From: Caldisericia bacterium
GTDB taxonomy: Bacteria; Caldisericota; Caldisericia; UBA6126
DNA length: 39,458 bases
NCBI GenBank assembly: GCA_028700655.1
Contig: JAQVSG010000012.1
Span: forward strand, 1 to 39,458
Reading direction: 5' to 3'
Below the pieces are notes generated by a model that was given only the letters and a program-made list of their open reading frames with translations, was not told where the DNA came from and searched no databases. This document shows positions 18,322-28,540 of this stretch, piece after piece. Numbering within the stretch: position 1 is the stretch's first letter; each line of letters opens with the position of its first letter. The translations under genes and the position numbers were made by a program.

Positions 18322-20786
18322 GGATCAGTTTCTCTATCTTTATTTTTGTGTGTGTGGTTGCTTTTTTTATTGTAAAAAATAGGTTGGAAGTATCTCTTCC
18401 AAGCATTCAGGATATTGCAGAAAATCCTCCCGTTGCCTCTCAGATATTCGATCGGCACGGTCGATTTATTGCAAGTGTTCAATTGGATGAATATAGAATT
18501 AATGTTCCCATCTCCGAAACGTCTCCTTTTATCCAAAAAGCGATTGTTGCATCGGAAGATGAAAGGTTTTATAGACACAAAGGTTTCGATATTATTGGTA
18601 TCACTAGAGCTTTCATCAATAATATTAAACAAGGAGACATTGGACAAGGTGGTTCAACTATAACACAACAGCTAGCCCGAGACTTATTTTTGAGTCTTGA
18701 AACATCCTATACCCGTAAAATCAAAGAAATATTGCTAGCTCTTGAGCTTGAAAAAAAATATACAAAGGATGAAATATTAGAATCCTTTATAAACTATCAG
18801 TACTTTGGACCAAGTCCTTCTGGAAGGTGCTTTGGAGTAGAAACAGCCGCGCGAAATTTTTTTGGAAAGCACAATAAAGATGTAACATTGGCAGAGGCAG
18901 CTATTATTGCTGGGACTCTTGATGCACCTTCGCTACGTTCTCCTTGGTATGATCCTGAGAATGCTATGAGCAGAGGGAATCTTGTCCTGGAAAAAATGTT
19001 CCGAAACGGCTTTATTACGGAAGAAGAACTGAAAACTTCCCACATAACAGGAATTCGACAGGAGCCACCAAAAGATGCAATAAAAGAGCCGGGGATTGTC
19101 TATTTAGGATCTTTTTCAACAGAATCAAAAACAGAATCCAAATATTACTTTGTTGACTATATCCGCGAAGAGGTCCAAAAATTATTCCCCGAAGGTGAAA
19201 AAGCATTGCTTCATGATGGATTAAAAATTTACACAACCTTGGATTTACGCGTCCAAGATATTGCAGATGAAGCCGTCCAAAAAATATTTTCCGAAGCCGA
19301 GAAAAAAAGACAGTTCAACCCTGCCTTAAAAGATGTATTTGACGTTGTTCAACCACAAGGCCAGATGGTAGTAATGAAGCCAGATACAGGTGAGATTTTG
19401 GCGATGGTCGGAGGTCGTGATTATGCCAACACCAAATTTAATCGATGTACAGCTTTCCGTCAACCAGGCTCTCTATTTAAACTTTTTGATTATACCACTG
19501 CGGTAGAATCTGGCGTATGCGGTACTGGCACTATGATTACAAGCGAATCCTTTCAGATGCAAGATAACGACAGTGTATGGGTACCTGAAGAATGGACAGA
19601 TGGGGATACTTTTTTTGGAACTTTGTCAGCACGAATGGCTTTGGTGAAATCTTCTAACATTTGTGCTATTCGAGTAGCCCAATGGTCTGGATGGAGTCGA
19701 GTTGCATATTATGCTGAAAAAATGGGAATTCAAAGACCGGTACTTCCCGTTCCTTCTATGGCTATTGGAAGTTTAGAAGTAAGTCCTATTGAAATGGCAA
19801 CAGCTTTTGGAGTTTTGGCCAATGGAGGGCTCCGAGCCGATCCAATTTGTATCACAAAAATAACAACCCACAACGATCGAACACTTTTTACCTATGAAAG
19901 TCATCCTGTACGAGTGATTCATGAAGCTACTTCCATATTAATGAACGACTTGTTTCATTCTGTCTTTTTAAATACTGCAGGTGTTTCTGTTCCTTTTGAT
20001 GCTGCTGGAAAAACAGGAACAGCAGAAGACTTTTTAAGTGGATGGTTTACGGGATATACGCCTGATATTGTTGCTTGTTCTTGGATTGGGAGAGATAGCG
20101 CAGATGTAAAGGTACCCAACGCGCGTATATGGGGATCTTCTTTTGCAGCTCCTCTTGTGAAGGAATTTTTATCCAAACTATACATTGCACAATCCTCTCC
20201 TGCCTGGGATTCTACGGAATATCTTAAAAAAACTCCCTTTCCTCGTACTAATGAAGATATCGATGGAGCTATGTTATGCAAAACATCAGGTCTGTTGGCA
20301 AATGATTTTTGCCCCGAAGAAGAACGTGTTGAAAGCCGCTATCGAAAAGGATATCTCCCTTCTTTTTACTGCCCTGTTCATCAAGAGGAGTTTATTGTAT
20401 TGAATATTTGTCCTTTATCTGGCAAGATCGCCGGTGAATGGTGTGCAAACCCTATTGAGAAAAAATTTCTGAAAGGCACTGAACCCACTGAAATATGTGA
20501 TCAGTGCAAAGTACCTATTGAAGTTGAAATGTTTACGGGTATCTTAGAAGAAGATCGAACCTATCGCGTTGGCAAACCAATTGAAATACATTTTCAGGTA
20601 CATGATCCCAAAGGAAATCGTATAGAGATCTATGTTAACAAAAGAAGAAAAGCAATACTTACCGAAGAACCTTGGTTTTATGAGTGGATTCCCGATCAAG
20701 CAGGCGACAACGCAATCATTGTTATTTTACGTGATACAGAATCCTTTATCTACCAATTGAACATCAATGTGGATATACAAGAATAA
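18249..20786 (+). CDS. Class A penicillin-binding protein (transglycosylase/transpeptidase) with Cys-rich segment and C-terminal Ig-like domain
   Basis: TG motifs 'ASEDERFYRHKGFD', 'GQGGSTITQQLARDLFL'; TP motifs 'RQPGSLFKLFDY' (SxxK), 'SSNICA' (SxN), 'AGKTGTAEDF'. RBS AGGAAG 4 nt before ATG 18249. Confidence 0.93.
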   Translation: MSETRKSDGKRNQKHRWKSVFKWIGISFSIFIFVCVVAFFIVKNRLEVSLPSIQDIAENPPVASQIFDRHGRFIASVQLDEYRINVPISETSPFIQKAIVASEDERFYRHKGFDIIGITRAFINNIKQGDIGQGGSTITQQLARDLFLSLETSYTRKIKEILLALELEKKYTKDEILESFINYQYFGPSPSGRCFGVETAARNFFGKHNKDVTLAEAAIIAGTLDAPSLRSPWYDPENAMSRGNLVLEKMFRNGFITEEELKTSHITGIRQEPPKDAIKEPGIVYLGSFSTESKTESKYYFVDYIREEVQKLFPEGEKALLHDGLKIYTTLDLRVQDIADEAVQKIFSEAEKKRQFNPALKDVFDVVQPQGQMVVMKPDTGEILAMVGGRDYANTKFNRCTAFRQPGSLFKLFDYTTAVESGVCGTGTMITSESFQMQDNDSVWVPEEWTDGDTFFGTLSARMALVKSSNICAIRVAQWSGWSRVAYYAEKMGIQRPVLPVPSMAIGSLEVSPIEMATAFGVLANGGLRADPICITKITTHNDRTLFTYESHPVRVIHEATSILMNDLFHSVFLNTAGVSVPFDAAGKTGTAEDFLSGWFTGYTPDIVACSWIGRDSADVKVPNARIWGSSFAAPLVKEFLSKLYIAQSSPAWDSTEYLKKTPFPRTNEDIDGAMLCKTSGLLANDFCPEEERVESRYRKGYLPSFYCPVHQEEFIVLNICPLSGKIAGEWCANPIEKKFLKGTEPTEICDQCKVPIEVEMFTGILEEDRTYRVGKPIEIHFQVHDPKGNRIEIYVNKRRKAILTEEPWFYEWIPDQAGDNAIIVILRDTESFIYQLNINVDIQE

Positions 20787-23313
20787 CTGTAGGCAGAGCT
20801 TATCAAAGAAAAAAAAGAGTCCCTTTCAGAAGATATTTTTATTTTTTTTCATTCTTTTTACCATTGCTTTTTTTGTCTCTGGTTTCTTTTTCTACAGAAC
20901 TTACAATCAGTTTTCCAAAGAGCTTCCTAAATCTGAAGATATTGTTATAACACGGGAAGAATCCTCTAGCATCTTTGATCGGGATGGAAATCTGTTAAAA
21001 GTTTTGTATTTAACCGAACAACGATTGTATGTTCCCCTAAAAGATATTTCAAAGGCCGCACAAAATGCTGTTGTAGCGTCAGAAGATGAACGGTTCTTTT
21101 TGCACGAGGGCGTTGATTATCGTGCAGTTTTTCGAGCTGTGTATGTGAATTTTTTATCAGGGGATATGTCTGAAGGTGGGTCCACGATCACACAGCAATT
21201 GGCAAGAAATGTGTTTCTGGGTCAAGAAAAAACCTTGACTCGCAAACTGAAAGAAATGATTTTATCGCTTCGCATAGAATCTGTTTACAGGAAATCTGAA
21301 ATATTGGAAATGTATCTCAACCAATGCTATTTTGGAGAAGGCTGTTATGGAATTGAAACAGCAGCTAGGAAATACTTTAATATCAACGCTTCCGAACTGG
21401 ATATTTCGCAAGCCTCTATTTTGGCCGCTGTGTTGCCATCGCCCTCCACTCTTAGCATTTATACATCTTTTGACCAAGTAAAGGCAAGGCAAAAATTGGT
21501 TTTGCAAAAGATGGTATCCAATGGGTTTATCAACCAAGACGAAGCGGACAAAGCATATCAAAAAAAGATTTCTATTTTTGAAGGTACCAGCATTAAAAAC
21601 AATGACATTATTTTAGAAAACAGTTTGGAATACTTCATTGATTATGTAGAAGATTTGGTTATCAATCAGCTTTCTGCCGACGAGTTGTACAAAGGAGGCT
21701 TAAAGATTTATACAACCATCTCTCAACCTGTACAAAAGGCTTGTTATGACGCAATGAAACAAGTTTTATTGGAAGGTGAATCTAGTGGAATATTGCCAAA
21801 GGATCGTCTGGATTCCTTGCATGTCATTCAACCCCAGGGAGCCGTGATAGCCATTGACCCTCAGACCGGAGAGATTTTGGCGATGGTGGGAGGACGAGAC
21901 TATATAAACACGAACTACAATCGGTGTTTGGCATCAAGACAACCTGGGTCAAGTTTCAAGGTTTTTGCCTATACCGCAGCTATAGATCGTGGTATTGTCG
22001 CCCCAGAAAGTAGAAGAGTTAGTGAATATATAAACGTTGAGGGGTGGAAGCCAAGAGAATGGTCTGGTAGCTTTTTTGGTCCCATGTCAATTGAACGAGC
22101 TGTTCAGATTTCTTCCAATATTGTTGCTGTTAAAGTTGCTTTGGAAACAGGACTTAACACCGTCATTGAATACGCAAAAAATATGGGAATAAAAACAGAA
22201 CTTCTTGCAGTACCTTCCATCGCCCTGGGTTCTGTTGACGTTCGTCCTATGGATATGGCATCCGCATTTGGCACTATTTCTAATGAAGGCAAACAAGTGG
22301 AACCTACCGGTATTATAAAAATTGTTAAGTCGGGCAATGTGGATCCGATTTATATTCATCAACACAATGAAAAACAAGTCATATCACCGCAAGCTTCATG
22401 GATTATGACGCAGCTTCTCCAGAAACCCATATTACCAGGGGGGACCGCCTCTTCTATAAAAGTAGCGGGTATTCATATGGCAGGGAAAACGGGAACCACG
22501 GAAAATTATAAAGACGGTTGGTTCGTAGGCTTTACAAAAGGACTATCTATAGCCGTCTATGTTGGATCTGATTCAAAAGAAGTTGATTTGTCTTACATAC
22601 GGAATTATGGATCCGAGTTTGCAGGGCATATTTTTAAAAAGGTGATTCAAACCGTATACGGTTCTTCGTTTCCAATTAAATTTTGCAATGAACCCTGGGA
22701 AAAACCAGAAGGAATTGTATCCGTTCGGATTTGCAACGAAACTGGCTTGCGCGCAAATAGTACGTGTCCTTACCATGTAGAAACTCGAATCAATGGATTG
22801 TATCCCTCATACTGTAGCAAACAGCATGTTTCTGAAGAAGAAAAAGCTGAAAAAGAAGAGGAAAAGAAAAAAGAAGAAGAACAGCAGAAAGAAGTACCGG
22901 ACCCAAAAAAGACAGACAAAGATTCTACAAACCCGAATGAAAACAACAATACTCCTTCTCCTGATCCGCAGGATCCACCCAAAGAAGAACCCCCACCATC
23001 TCCGAAGGCTCCAGACACTTCCTTCCAAAATCCTTTTATATCGGATACAGGTGATTTTTCTATTAGCTTTTCCTCACGAATTTTGGTTGAACAATCTCCA
23101 GTCACTATTGAGTTTTCAGTTTGGGATCCGCAAGCGGATAGTATTGAGCTGTACCTGAATGGATCCCTTGTTGCGATTCTCAATGAGTATCCTTATCGTT
23201 ATACTTTTGTACCACAAATGCCCGGAGAGAATATTGTGCAAGTTATTTTAAGAGATTCTTCGAACAACATTCTTGGTAACAAAATCATCCCTATCTATGT
23301 TTTTCCAAAGTAA
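20767..23313 (+). CDS. Class A penicillin-binding protein, tandem paralogue
   Basis: 'ASEDERFFLHEGVDYRAVFRA', 'GGSTITQQLARNVFL', 'RQPGSSFKVFAYTAA', 'SSNIVAVKVA', 'AGKTGTTENYKDGWFVG'. Charged/Pro-rich linker, then a C-terminal domain like that of its neighbour. Confidence 0.93.
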   Translation: MWIYKNNCRQSLSKKKKSPFQKIFLFFFILFTIAFFVSGFFFYRTYNQFSKELPKSEDIVITREESSSIFDRDGNLLKVLYLTEQRLYVPLKDISKAAQNAVVASEDERFFLHEGVDYRAVFRAVYVNFLSGDMSEGGSTITQQLARNVFLGQEKTLTRKLKEMILSLRIESVYRKSEILEMYLNQCYFGEGCYGIETAARKYFNINASELDISQASILAAVLPSPSTLSIYTSFDQVKARQKLVLQKMVSNGFINQDEADKAYQKKISIFEGTSIKNNDIILENSLEYFIDYVEDLVINQLSADELYKGGLKIYTTISQPVQKACYDAMKQVLLEGESSGILPKDRLDSLHVIQPQGAVIAIDPQTGEILAMVGGRDYINTNYNRCLASRQPGSSFKVFAYTAAIDRGIVAPESRRVSEYINVEGWKPREWSGSFFGPMSIERAVQISSNIVAVKVALETGLNTVIEYAKNMGIKTELLAVPSIALGSVDVRPMDMASAFGTISNEGKQVEPTGIIKIVKSGNVDPIYIHQHNEKQVISPQASWIMTQLLQKPILPGGTASSIKVAGIHMAGKTGTTENYKDGWFVGFTKGLSIAVYVGSDSKEVDLSYIRNYGSEFAGHIFKKVIQTVYGSSFPIKFCNEPWEKPEGIVSVRICNETGLRANSTCPYHVETRINGLYPSYCSKQHVSEEEKAEKEEEKKKEEEQQKEVPDPKKTDKDSTNPNENNNTPSPDPQDPPKEEPPPSPKAPDTSFQNPFISDTGDFSISFSSRILVEQSPVTIEFSVWDPQADSIELYLNGSLVAILNEYPYRYTFVPQMPGENIVQVILRDSSNNILGNKIIPIYVFPK

Positions 23314-23319
23314 CCACTC

Positions 23320-23940
23320 ATGAACTCAGGATTGTTTATAGTTTTTGAGGGCATTGACGGGTGTGGAAAGTCAACTCAAATAGGCTTCCTTGAAAATTGG
23401 CTTCATAGGCACCAATTGTCCTTCCAAATTACAAAAGAACCCACCGATTCATCGATTGGAAAAATGATTCAATCGTCTCTTACGAAGAACGAAAATGAAT
23501 TTTCTCCTCTGGTTCAATTGTTGTTGTTTACAGCCGATCGATTGCACCATGTGGAACAAATGAAGAACTGGATGTTGAGTGGGACCCATGTTATTTGTGA
23601 TCGGTTTCTCGATTCAACCTTTGCATATCAAGCTTCTACAGAGATGTTACGAGATGTTTTTGAATATCATGAGAAAGGAATTGCCCAGATCCTTCTTCCT
23701 GATATCACTTTTTTTTTAGATGTTCCTGTTGATGTTTCTTTAAAAAGGGTTTATAGCCGGGGACGTGTGGAGTGTTTTGAGAATGAATCTTTTTTAACCG
23801 ATGTTAGAAAACGTTATTTTGAAAGGATTCATACGCATCCAGAAAAATACTACATTATTAATGGAAATGCACCAGCCAATGTTGTTTTCTCTGACATTCT
23901 AAGGTATATATCTATGTACATAGGAGGAGATAGAAAATGA
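23320..23940 (+). CDS. tmk: Thymidylate kinase
   Basis: 'FEGIDGCGKSTQIGFLENWL', 'CDRFLDSTFAYQ', 'FLDVPVDVSLKRVYSRGR'. Confidence 0.94.
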   Translation: MNSGLFIVFEGIDGCGKSTQIGFLENWLHRHQLSFQITKEPTDSSIGKMIQSSLTKNENEFSPLVQLLLFTADRLHHVEQMKNWMLSGTHVICDRFLDSTFAYQASTEMLRDVFEYHEKGIAQILLPDITFFLDVPVDVSLKRVYSRGRVECFENESFLTDVRKRYFERIHTHPEKYYIINGNAPANVVFSDILRYISMYIGGDRK

Positions 23941-24266
23941 AATTTGTTATTTCTGTCATTCAAGAAGAAGATACGAAAAACGTTGTTGATATACTTCTTA
24001 ATGAAGGATTTAAGATTACAAAACTAAGAAGTATGGGAGGCTTTCTGGAAATCCACAATACCATACTTTTATCTGCTGTTGAGACAAAATGTCTGGATAC
24101 GTATTTGGATATTATAAAGAACAATTGTAAAAGCAGACAACGTTTTGTAGAGAACGTTCCTTTAAATATGTTGGAAGGAAGTCCTGGCTATAGTCTCCCT
24201 GTAAAAGTTACAGTGGGTGGAGCTCAGGTGTTCATTATCAACATGGAGGATTACAAAAAATACTGA
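23937..24266 (+). CDS. Cyclic-di-AMP receptor, PII-like (DarA/PstA family)
   Basis: MKFVISVIQEEDTKNVVDILLNEGFKITKLRSMGGFLEIHNTILLSAVE...'PVKVTVGGAQVFIINMEDYKKY' matches the PstA/DarA pattern (TKL.T.GGFL..GNT...GVE...VEVGGATVFVL). Located between tmk and holB as in Firmicutes. Confidence 0.85.
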   Translation: MKFVISVIQEEDTKNVVDILLNEGFKITKLRSMGGFLEIHNTILLSAVETKCLDTYLDIIKNNCKSRQRFVENVPLNMLEGSPGYSLPVKVTVGGAQVFIINMEDYKKY

Positions 24267-25249
24267 TGAGTCTTCAAAATATTGCTGTTGGACATCAAGA
24301 ATTGAAAGCATTTTTGCTGCGTTATTTACAAGGAAACCCCCAAGCCAATACGCTGTTATTTGCCGGACCACCTGGATCTGGGAAGAGTTTTTTTTTAAAA
24401 GCATTTGCAAAGGATTTTCTTTGTACGAAGAATTCTGGAGTTGCATGTGGGAAGTGTCCCAGCTGCAAAAGTTTTTCTATGGGCGTGATTCCTGATTTTA
24501 AAGAATGCAACGAACAAAAAAATCCGATCAAAATCCAGCAAATACGAAGCCTTCAACAGGATGCTTTATTGCACCCTGTATACAGCAACAAAAAACTAAT
24601 TGTATTGTATGGGGCTGATAATTTAACCCTCGAAGCATCCAACGCTCTTTTAAAAATGCTAGAAGAGCCAAATTTGTCAACTTGTTTCATCCTCGAAACG
24701 AATATGCCTGATAAAATTTTAAGCACGATCCGTTCTCGTTCTGTTCTATTTCGTTTTCAACCGTATTCTGATAGGGACATGAAATCTATTTTAGAATCGT
24801 CCAGTATCGAACAAGATTCCACAAAAATAAACCTTATTGCCTCTTTGGCTAATGGAAATGCTCACAGGGCTTTCAAACTTTGCAATGAAGAATATTTTTC
24901 AAAGCGCATTGAGTATTGCTCGAAATTTGAGACTATTGTTCTAGAAGAAAACGTAATACCAGAATTCCCTAAAAAAATGGAGAAAAATGAGTTGAATCAT
25001 TTTATCTTTGAATCTCAATCTCTTGTTGAAGATAGTATTCGTGTATCTTTGAATAAAGAAGCCCAAATAAAGAACAGAGATCAAATTCAACTCATTAAAA
25101 CAGTAGCGGAATCTTTTGAATTACCCAGTATTTTAAAACTTCAAGAAATTTTGTTACAATGTGAACAAATTTCAGATTCTTCTGCTGTACAGACGAACAA
25201 ACTACTATTGAAAGTAATGATGGACTGTAAAAAGTCCTTATATTTTTGA
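24266..25249 (+). CDS. holB: DNA polymerase III delta' subunit
   Basis: 'FAGPPGSGKSFFLKAFAKDFL', Zn motif 'CGKCPSCKSF', 'ASNALLKMLEEPN', 'LSTIRSRS'. Stop/start overlap (TGATG) with the preceding gene. Confidence 0.9.
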   Translation: MSLQNIAVGHQELKAFLLRYLQGNPQANTLLFAGPPGSGKSFFLKAFAKDFLCTKNSGVACGKCPSCKSFSMGVIPDFKECNEQKNPIKIQQIRSLQQDALLHPVYSNKKLIVLYGADNLTLEASNALLKMLEEPNLSTCFILETNMPDKILSTIRSRSVLFRFQPYSDRDMKSILESSSIEQDSTKINLIASLANGNAHRAFKLCNEEYFSKRIEYCSKFETIVLEENVIPEFPKKMEKNELNHFIFESQSLVEDSIRVSLNKEAQIKNRDQIQLIKTVAESFELPSILKLQEILLQCEQISDSSAVQTNKLLLKVMMDCKKSLYF

Positions 25250-25320
25250 AAAATTGTAACACTTGATGCTATGAATCGGTATACTAGTGTGTAAACTCTT
25301 TTAAAAAAAAGGAGCCCATA

Positions 25321-28300
25321 ATGAAAAAGCAAACCATAATTGTTATGGTTTTATCTGTGTTGGTTTTTTTGTCTGGTTTGTTTCCATCGAAAGCGAAAGG
25401 AAATACTGAAAAAATTAGCTCTTCATTTTATATGGATATTTGTTCAAAAACCCAGCTAATACCTGTTGTAATCGAATTCAATAAACCTTGTTCCTATCGT
25501 TACATTCGGGATACATTTCAACTTTCTAGCTTTGTATATACACAGGAAGAGATCTTGAAAAAATATGAATCGAGTCTTTCTTCCTATCAAAATCAACTCC
25601 TTCAGAAATGGCAAAATCAAGGGATTGGTGTATATGCAGATCAGCAGATTTATCATGTCATGAATGCTATTATTGGAGATATCAGAGGGGTGGATATCGA
25701 CCAACTGTTGAACAATCCTGGAGTAAAATATGTGTATGACAACCGTATAGAGTATACCCCAGAACGAACCATTGCTGCCTACACAACGCAAGTTGAACAA
25801 TTACGTGAAACGTTTCAATACACAGGAGAAGGCATTCGAGTTGGTATTTTGGATTCTGGTTTGGATCGAACTCATCAAGATTTCAGCTCCGATTTAGCAG
25901 ACGCAAACATAATGGACGCGAATGAATATGTGAAACAATCGCGGGTTTATATAGGAGAAGATTTCGCAGATGGAGACTCAGATTGGCACGATGATTTACC
26001 TGTTGGGATGCACGGGCACGGTCATGGAACTCACGTTGCCGGGATCGTCGGTGGTAATTCCTGGATTCACGATGATTCAATGGGTATGGCTCCTCAAGTA
26101 GAATTTTGTATATACAAAGTTTTTACCAAAGAAAAATCGGGAGCTAGAAATATTTTGGCAGCCATTGACAAAGCATTTACAGATCAATGCGATATTATCA
26201 ATATGTCTCTTGGCCACAGTGGAGGTTCTGCCATTGGTTCTTCGTATTACACTTCTCTTACTGAGAATATCAAAGAAGCGATTGAAAGCGGTGCCTTTTT
26301 TGTTGTTGCTTCTGCTGGAAATGACGGTACAAGAGGCAGAAAATTGAACTTTTCGACAGGTTCTCCCGCCAGCACCTATGATTTTTTTAGTGTGGCTGCT
26401 TCCAATGATAGACCTTTTGAAACCTTTCTTGTTTCTTTAGAGGGTATTGAAAGAAGCATTGATTTCACTCTATCTCCTCACTCTGGACCTTTTACAAACC
26501 AGATTCTCAAACAATCCATGATTCCCTGCGGTTTGGGGAAAAAAGAAGATATCCCCCAGGATGTGCATGGAAATATTGCTTTGATTGAAAGAGGGGGTAT
26601 GACGTTCCGTGAGAAAATGGACAATGCAAAAGAAAAAGGGGCCATTGCTGTTATTTTGTATAATCATAGCGCTGGATTGATAACCCCTGCCCTAGTTACA
26701 GGTAATGAAAGTCCAGACGATATCGAAACAATTCCTGTATGTATGGTTTCTAAAATTGACGGCCACTGGCTTTTGGACCACCGCGAGGAGCCTTTAGAAA
26801 TGACCTTGAAAGAAGGTCGCCAAATGACAATTGCTACTTTTTCTTCTTCTGGCCCCACTGTAGACGGATTCTTTAAACCAGAGATAACAGCTCCTGGAAC
26901 TGCTATTCTGTCATGCTTTCCTCCAAACTCTTACGCCAAAGCTGGCGGAACGTCTATGTCTGCGCCAGTTGTAACTGGTTTGAGTGCACTATTAAAGGAA
27001 GTTCATCCAGAATGGAATTTAATGCAAATTAAATCCGCTTTTATGAATACTGCCGAAATTTTAGTGAACCCTCTCACAAATCACACTATTGCACTGTCTA
27101 TGCAAGGGGCAGGAGAAGCAAGATTAGAAAATGCTTTGAATACTCCTGCTTTTATCGAACCACAAGCATGCATTGTACAACCTTCTATTGTCCAACCCCA
27201 TGGAATAACGGGCGACGAACCAATTCAATTTACGGTTACAAGTAACTCCGAGGAACCCATCACATTCCGTTTGTCAACAGAGATCTTTTCTCTACTGCCA
27301 GATGAACACATACCTTTTGAGTATGAATTAGAGAAAGAATTCATGACTCTAAAACCAGGCGAAAAAGGAACGTTTTCCATAGCTTTTTCTTTGGAGGCAG
27401 ATTCTCCTCAACGAGATCATTATGATGGATTAATATGGCTCGAAACAGAAACGGAAGAACAAAACCTACATATTCCCTTTATCGTATATCCAGAAGGTAT
27501 CTTAACTATTGATGCACCCATCTCCAATGTGCTTATAGAACCAAAACAATGGGACTATTCGTCCGAATGCATAGATCCTTTAAAAATGGGATTTTATTTG
27601 CATTCTGGAACGGAACAAAGCATTGAAGGCGAGACAAATTACAATAACTTTGCAAACGTGATGGTTTCTCTGGTTGATGAATCTGGTCAAGAATGGGCAT
27701 TGATTGACACACCATCTTCTCTTCTTGCAGGAGATTATTACTATTTTGAATGGTCTGGAAAAACGAAAAATGGTGGTTTGGTATTGTTTGATGGGGATTA
27801 TTATCTGAAAATCACGATTGACGGTTTTGTGTATAAAAATGGAGAGTTAATCCGAGAAATATCCTATAACTCAATGGATAAAGATAAAGAAAATGTACGA
27901 TTTGAGATTGCAAATTCTCCGGTTCCTCTACCCGAAAACATTATTATCTCGGCGAATCGTCTTTACAATGCCGATGAACCCATCCACATGGGTTTTATTC
28001 TTGAAAAAGCAAAGGATATCAATGGGGTTTGTTTTACCTATCGATATGATCCCCAAGCTCTTGATTTTGAAGGAGTTTCCTATGGGAAGGATATCCGTCT
28101 TCATGATACCGATCAATTTGTCGTTGATCACGATATTGATCATGGCATTTTACAATGCTTGATAGTGCAAGAGGATGAAAATTGGACGGGAGACTTTTTT
28201 CACATTCTTTCTTTTCAATTTCGATTAAAAGAAAGTGGAAAGCCTTTACTTTTTGACTTTAAAGATGGTTTTATTTTTGAATCTGGCCAGGAATCCGGTC

Positions 28301-28530
28301 GATTAAAGGCGTTTTACCCTGAGGTAAAAGGCACTCGACGTACGAGTTATTTATTATGTGACCTAAATGACGATCGAGTTGTCGATAAATATGATTTTAT
28401 GGAGTTCCAGAAGTATTTTGACAGTTCCTATGGCGACGAAAAATACAATGCAATTTGTGACTTTAATCAAGATCACAGAATCCAAGTCGAAGATTTAATG
28501 ATCCTAGGTTCGGAATATGAAGATAAATAG
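25321..28530 (+). CDS. Secreted S8 subtilisin-like protease with PA domain, FlgD-Ig-like, cohesin-like and C-terminal dockerin-like modules
   Basis: Catalytic triad 'GILDSGLDRTHQDF', 'HGHGTHVAGIVGG', 'GGTSMSAPVVTGLSALL'. PA insert 'IALIERGGMTFREKMDNAKEKGAIAVILYNH'. Dockerin-like 'CDLNDDRVVDKYDF...CDFNQDHRIQVEDLMILGSEY'. GGAG RBS. Confidence 0.92.
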   Translation: MKKQTIIVMVLSVLVFLSGLFPSKAKGNTEKISSSFYMDICSKTQLIPVVIEFNKPCSYRYIRDTFQLSSFVYTQEEILKKYESSLSSYQNQLLQKWQNQGIGVYADQQIYHVMNAIIGDIRGVDIDQLLNNPGVKYVYDNRIEYTPERTIAAYTTQVEQLRETFQYTGEGIRVGILDSGLDRTHQDFSSDLADANIMDANEYVKQSRVYIGEDFADGDSDWHDDLPVGMHGHGHGTHVAGIVGGNSWIHDDSMGMAPQVEFCIYKVFTKEKSGARNILAAIDKAFTDQCDIINMSLGHSGGSAIGSSYYTSLTENIKEAIESGAFFVVASAGNDGTRGRKLNFSTGSPASTYDFFSVAASNDRPFETFLVSLEGIERSIDFTLSPHSGPFTNQILKQSMIPCGLGKKEDIPQDVHGNIALIERGGMTFREKMDNAKEKGAIAVILYNHSAGLITPALVTGNESPDDIETIPVCMVSKIDGHWLLDHREEPLEMTLKEGRQMTIATFSSSGPTVDGFFKPEITAPGTAILSCFPPNSYAKAGGTSMSAPVVTGLSALLKEVHPEWNLMQIKSAFMNTAEILVNPLTNHTIALSMQGAGEARLENALNTPAFIEPQACIVQPSIVQPHGITGDEPIQFTVTSNSEEPITFRLSTEIFSLLPDEHIPFEYELEKEFMTLKPGEKGTFSIAFSLEADSPQRDHYDGLIWLETETEEQNLHIPFIVYPEGILTIDAPISNVLIEPKQWDYSSECIDPLKMGFYLHSGTEQSIEGETNYNNFANVMVSLVDESGQEWALIDTPSSLLAGDYYYFEWSGKTKNGGLVLFDGDYYLKITIDGFVYKNGELIREISYNSMDKDKENVRFEIANSPVPLPENIIISANRLYNADEPIHMGFILEKAKDINGVCFTYRYDPQALDFEGVSYGKDIRLHDTDQFVVDHDIDHGILQCLIVQEDENWTGDFFHILSFQFRLKESGKPLLFDFKDGFIFESGQESGRLKAFYPEVKGTRRTSYLLCDLNDDRVVDKYDFMEFQKYFDSSYGDEKYNAICDFNQDHRIQVEDLMILGSEYEDK

Positions 28531-28540
28531 GATGGTATGT

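Noticed and set aside
22770-23183. Overlapping ORFs in all frames (22770-, 22793+, 22807-) over the PBP2 linker
   Set aside because: They arise from the purine-rich K/E and P/N/D low-complexity linker; translations are homopolymer-like (Ser/Phe or Lys) and oppose a well-supported PBP frame.
25286-25296. TATACT -10-like element before the first dockerin protease
   Set aside because: No -35-like hexamer at suitable spacing and no extended -10; not called as a promoter.
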